Shown in pieces: positions 59,624-64,000 of a stretch of 64,000 bases of DNA. How positions within the stretch are numbered: position 1 is the first letter of the stretch; every line of letters begins with the position of its first letter. The stretch is from Heliocidaris tuberculata. Lineage: Eukaryota > Echinodermata > Echinoidea > Camarodonta > Echinometridae. The position numbers and the translations under genes were made by a program. The notes below the pieces were generated by a model. The model was not told the origin of the DNA. It saw only the letters and a list, made by a program, of their open reading frames with translations, and made no database searches. The stretch covers positions 47,262,859 to 47,326,858 of the forward strand of contig CM046832.1 of NCBI GenBank assembly GCA_025618425.1. The letters run 5' to 3'.

Positions 59624-62600
59624 ATGTTCTTCAAGACAGCATCTTGTGAATCTGCATCATCTGCAACACGACGGGTAAGATAACATGTAATCCCTGTCCA
59701 GCCTTCCTACATGTAATCACCATCCACCATCTCACTTTATTGACGATGACCAATTACCAATTATTATTTTTTGTACATTTGGGAATCTTCCATCCTCGTA
59801 TCCTATTTTCAAAATATCAACTTCAAATATTATTTCTATAAAAAGAGATATTTGCTATTTTAAATACCAAGATTACACTTTATTAAAAGTAAAAGTGACA
59901 TCTGAGTAAAAAAGTTGACACACCCAAGGCTTGACACTGACGGGTTCTCAGGATACACGGGCACCCAAAATCTAAGTCCATACCCCAGAAATATCAACAT
60001 TATAAGATGAAGCTCTTTCATACGGACCCCAAAATGTAATTTCGGACTATTTACAAAAAGAATAGTGTGGAGCCCTCCACAGCCGCATAAATTAAAACTC
60101 ATTTGAACATACCAGTATATCCTTTTTCATGAATTTTACTACATATCTTCTTGTATATAATGTTTTGAAATGTCACATCATCTGTACCAACTACCAAAGG
60201 CCTTAGTGTTGGGTCCACAATGGGGGCCTATCTGTTGGTCAAGACCATCGTCACCTTAATATGATGATCTCAGAAATCTTTGATAACCTGAATAGCAACA
60301 AGGTCTTTGTCAATTATATCAACAGTTTTAGTATTCCTGATTACTGTAGTATAAAGTTGAAAGCACTGCTGGAACTTGAATCAGACCAAATATTAATAAA
60401 ATGATACTTTCAGTAATGATTTATAGTCAACATTCATTCTACTTGTTAAAATGTGGGACACAAAGTGAACGTATAACTTGGACTGATCCATTGGATTTAT
60501 GTTATTTCATAGGCACTTCACCTTGTGAAGAGAGCAGACCCGGTCCATCTTCGTCATGTTTTCAACAAAGTGAGTACCACAAACATTCTAAAAAAAATAA
60601 TACCTCTTACAGTATGGTTGATAAATAACATGTGAAGGTATCATTGTTGTAAGTGTTTTTTTTATCTATCATCATATTCATATCCTTGAAAACACAATTA
60701 TTAGGGAACTGTTGAAATTAGCTGATTGATTTTGAAGTAGTATGCCATCTCTTAATGTGCTATGAACAAAATATCTTCACCGCAAAGGTATGAACTCTTG
60801 TGATGAGCAAAATCTCAGTGTAAAACTTGATAATTTCCTATTAGGCAGAAAGACGTGCAAAACGTTTCTTGGTGTTTACATTAATGAACAGCTCACCTGC
60901 AGTGATCACTTGAAAAATATAAGGATGCTTATTTCCCTAAATATTGGCATATTATATAGAGTGAATCTATATAATATCTTGTACCTGACAAATGAATATT
61001 TATGTTGTACAGTACTCTGATTCTTCTCTAAGTCTCATATTGTATTGTTCTACGGGCAACATCCAAGAATGTAACAGATATATGCTCTTGGGGTGACACG
61101 ACATTTGCTCCTGCGACATTTGCTCCTCTGTGCATATCTCGAAAGGTCAAAGGTTAAGGTCAAGGTCATGATTTGGTTTTTTGTTAAGGAAAGTGTGAAG
61201 ATTAGGATTAGGTTTAGGGTTAGGTTTAGGTTTAGGTTTAACATGGCAAAGTTAGACCGGAGCAATTGTCGCAGGAGCAAATGTCATGGAACCGCTCTTG
61301 GATGTGGACACACCCATTCACCTGTATAGGTCCCATCATTTGCATCAGTATGGAGTTTCAGTTTAGACTAAAGAGTGACATTCCAATCGTTCTTTCAGCA
61401 TGCAAGCATTGAGCAGACTGGGGAGCGTTTCATGACCCCTGAAGATTTCATCCGTGGATACCTCAACATGCAGCCAGAGAGGAATTACAACCCAGACACC
61501 CTCAAGCTGCTAGCCGGTGTTGCCGATCAGACAAAAGATGGGTTAGTCAGGGATTATTTTCAAAACTTTTTTCCAATTCTTAATTTACAAGCAGTTGTTA
61601 CAAATGAACTTTCACAAGTAAAAATTTTGAGTTTTAATTCTTTCTCTTTTCATTGTTATATTTTGCATGAAATAAGTTTTGGGAACAAATGTTTCAATAC
61701 ATGTACCTGGTTCTGTAGCAGGGTAAATTATGGGTTAGTTGGCCTTTGTTACATACTTTTAAAAAAAAAATGTTATAAAGCATCTACCTGCTTTTTCACA
61801 CTTTTTCAAGGGAAAAGTGTTGGTACTTGATATTTCTTCAAAAATACTGTATAAATTTCAGTACACTATTTTTAGTCTGGCCGGAATATCTTTGCCATTG
61901 CATGAAATGCGATTTGATGAATTTAATTTTTTCCCCTTTATTCAATCGCTTAGTCATTTGAATATTAGTATAAGATCAATTGTATTTTACTTCATCAAAG
62001 AAGAGTATGGGGGGGAGGCTAAAAATAAACAAAAATGTCCTGAAGATTTGTATAAATGTCTGATGGGTTATTCTGTTGGTTGTGTTGAATTATGTGACTC
62101 GAGAGATGATTCAGTACATGAAATAACTTTCATTAAATTTACAATAACATAATGAGCTATGTAATGTCAATATACTTTCTTCTCCGTTGATATGTTCATA
62201 TTCTGAAGTGCCTGTATTTACTTTGCGAGAATGCGCTTTCTGATAAGAATTGTCTAACATTTATTTTATTTTGATTTGAAAAGGTGTAACTCCGCAAATT
62301 AATTCATATATGTATTGCTTTGTATTGCATTGCTGCAGGCTAATTTCCTTCATAGAGTTCCAGGCCTTTGAGGCAATGCTCTGTTCCCCCGATGCTCTTC
62401 ATATGGTGGCTTTTCAGCTCTTTGATACCAATGGATCAGGCTTTGTCTCATTCAGTAAGTCCCACATGGTTCATTGTGACATCATAAAGTAAACATTGGG
62501 GGTGGGGAAATATCAAAGCCTGAACGAATACTGAAGTAACTTTTGCTTTGTTTGTATAAGCTGAATTGTGTGTTCTAAAATTATCTTTCCAACAGATATG

Positions 62601-64000
62601 CTGTGATAAAAGAGGAAATGATAAAAAAAAAGTAATGGGTAACATGAAATATGTTTGCCATTAAAGCTTATCTTGAGTATAGGAAAGGAAAGGTGTCTGT
62701 GTTTTGAGAGAAACTTGTCTGAATTGTTGATCATACAGCCAGGGATATTTTGACCAGCAAAATAAGAACAAATTTACATGAATTTGCTAGAATTCACATT
62801 AAAAAGAAAAAACCCACCTTGACACAGATAAGAACATAATGGAATAATGGTTCTATGGATCAGCCAAAATGCTATGAATTTTGATGCATATTACTATTTA
62901 GCAGATATCATTTGTTTCTGGCCCCGTTGCATAAAACTTACCATTAACGGTAACTTTGACATCAATGGTAACTCCCATGGAAACCTTGGTTTTGATTGGC
63001 TGTTGAGTGATGTTACCATGGGTTACCATTGATAGCAGAGTTACCATTGATGGTAAGTTTTATGCGACGGGGCCTTAACATCCACCTTGAATTATGATGG
63101 ATTCTGTCAAATTTTTTTTTGGGGGGGGATGTCATAAGTGGAACTCGGGGCTAGCTTCAAGAAGTTGTTAATAGTCGAGGAAAATAAAAATCTAAAATCA
63201 TATTGCTTGTTTTTGTATACTCTTCCAGATGAATTCAAGCAAGTTTTTAGCCTCACAGAAGTGTTCCAGAGGATCCCATTCAACTTTGACACCACTTTTG
63301 TCAAACTTCATTTTGGAACAGAAAAGAAGAAAGAGCTCAGCTTTGTGGAGTTCACACAGTTTCTTCATGTAAGACAAATCCTGGTTGGAATTATGATTAC
63401 AACATTTCATGTTACATTCGTATTTCAGTCAAATGGATAATAGCAATGTTTAATAAAGATATACATATTGACAAGTGGGTGTTAACATCAAAGAATTCAA
63501 AGTTATAATGTGTAATGTGTAGTTATTATTGTCTTTTCATTTCATTATTTATTCAAACATGTATTTGAAGGATAACAAGATCAGCTGTTGGACGGCCCTA
63601 CATCTTGGTCTTGGTAATTAAAAATAAGACAATATCAATGTCAAAAGTGGGAAAATAAATACTTCTTTACAGTATGAGATTGCTAAAACAAGTTGAATAA
63701 AGGTCATACAAGTTGTGAAGTATAAAACTATTTTTAGAATGTGATTTAAGTATTTAACGATTTCTGAGTTTATAATCATTAACATATATATATATATATC
63801 ACTAGTAGAAACAAATATTGAATAAAAAGTATAAATATGATGTTTACATTATGAAGTTCCAAGTGAAAATTGAATCTAGGTCCAATTTCCTATTCATGAG
63901 ACATCAATGCAAATTTGTATCTGTTTTCAACAGAACTTACAAGAAGAGCATGCAAGACAAGCCTTTATCAAACTGGACAAGAACAATGTCGGCATGATCT
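59624..64000 (+). CDS. SLC25A12: Ca2+-regulated mitochondrial aspartate/glutamate carrier (aralar/citrin), 5' part
   Basis: Aralar/citrin exchanges matrix aspartate for cytosolic glutamate plus a proton in the malate-aspartate shuttle; its N-terminal EF-hand domain faces the intermembrane space. Exons: 59624-59674, 60513-60569, 61399-61541, 62339-62454, 63229-63368 and 63934 to the window edge, all in phase (one donor is GTTAGT). About 191 residues are visible. [20 protein letters not shown] matches the family start; canonical EF-hand loops are DQTKDGLISFIE (79-90) and [12 protein letters not shown] (113-124); [13 protein letters not shown] and [11 protein letters not shown] follow, then a third loop starting DKNNVG. 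The carrier repeats lie beyond 64000. The N-terminus before KRAD is longer than in human SLC25A12/13, and the frame stays open upstream of the chosen ATG to the acceptor at 59600-59601, so the true start is uncertain. Aralar versus citrin cannot be separated here. Confidence 0.95.
60785..61082 (+). pseudogene. Reverse transcriptase fragment in the carrier gene's second intron
   Basis: A frame at 60790-61020 contains [19 protein letters not shown] and NIGILYRVN, the segment after the catalytic core of non-LTR reverse transcriptases. It continues past a stop into [11 protein letters not shown]. Short, 5'-truncated and degenerate. Confidence 0.75.
61100..61285. mobile_element. MITE with GACATTTGCTCCTGCGACA ends
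   Basis: 186 bp with identical 19-bp inverted ends, extended by TTGCTCC on both sides. The interior carries degenerate TTAGGG-like repeats (GTTTAGGGTTAGGTTTAGG). In the second intron of the carrier gene. Confidence 0.8.
62920..63074. mobile_element. Harbinger-like MITE with GGCCCCGT.GCATAAAAC ends
   Basis: Inverted ends GGCCCCGTTGCATAAAACTT and GGCCCCGTCGCATAAAACTT continue as ACCATTAACGGTAAC/ACCATCAATGGTAAC. The whole 155 bp is close to a perfect foldback. In the intron between carrier exons 4 and 5. Confidence 0.75.

Noticed and set aside
61190..61240. Telomeric TTAGGG tract
   Set aside because: Only degenerate TTAGG/TTTAGG units within a 186-bp MITE; a similar AACCCTAA-rich patch at 31600-31690 is equally short and degenerate.
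61817..62152. 111-codon frame in the carrier gene's third intron
   Set aside because: AT-driven composition, no domain, and located between two well-supported exons.

Overview
The window is from an AT-rich animal genome with intron-rich genes and dense transposon debris. Gene content (HIGD1, RSU1, HAT1, aralar/citrin), consensus GT..AG splice sites, a tRNA-derived SINE and a pearl/Helentron-like element suggest a marine invertebrate, most likely a deuterostome such as an echinoderm. No species marker is present, so this is an inference. Nothing is bacterial or operon-like.

Layout. 34-863 (+): the last two exons of a HIGD1-type respiratory-complex assembly gene. 7159-17193 (-): complete RSU1, 8 coding exons, 276 aa, converging on HIGD1. 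Its intron 6 carries a pearl/Helentron-like element whose core is fourteen 147-bp repeats; other introns hold a SINE interrupted by a hAT-like element, MITEs and a long GA tract. 17.3-28 kb: no gene recognised, but several transposons, including a mosaic element with poly-G/poly-C ends. 28.2-33.1 kb (+): exon-like blocks with splice sites and a poly(A) signal but no convincing protein, perhaps a noncoding RNA, overlapped by a cluster of pogo-like MITEs. 35.0-36.5 kb: a TTAA-flanked element with a broken THAP domain. 37758-53952 (-): complete HAT1, 10 coding exons, 415 aa; the 5' half of exon 7 has been tandemly copied and a 489-bp foldback MITE sits inside that array. HAT1 intron 1 (6.6 kb) contains three consecutive transposons, each split by a second one. 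56.9-59.4 kb: a cluster of long inverted repeats. 59624-64000 (+): the 5' part of an aralar/citrin mitochondrial carrier (SLC25A12/13), running off the right edge.

The four genes are unrelated housekeeping genes (respiratory-complex assembly, focal adhesion, histone H4 acetylation, aspartate/glutamate transport), each with its own promoter; no shared pathway is implied. Exon joins were checked by reading phase: every junction in the four models keeps frame, and CDS lengths give 92, 276 and 415 aa for the three genes whose coding region is complete. Transposon calls rest on visible terminal repeats, target duplications and comparison between copies in the window; family names are tentative where only ends are seen.
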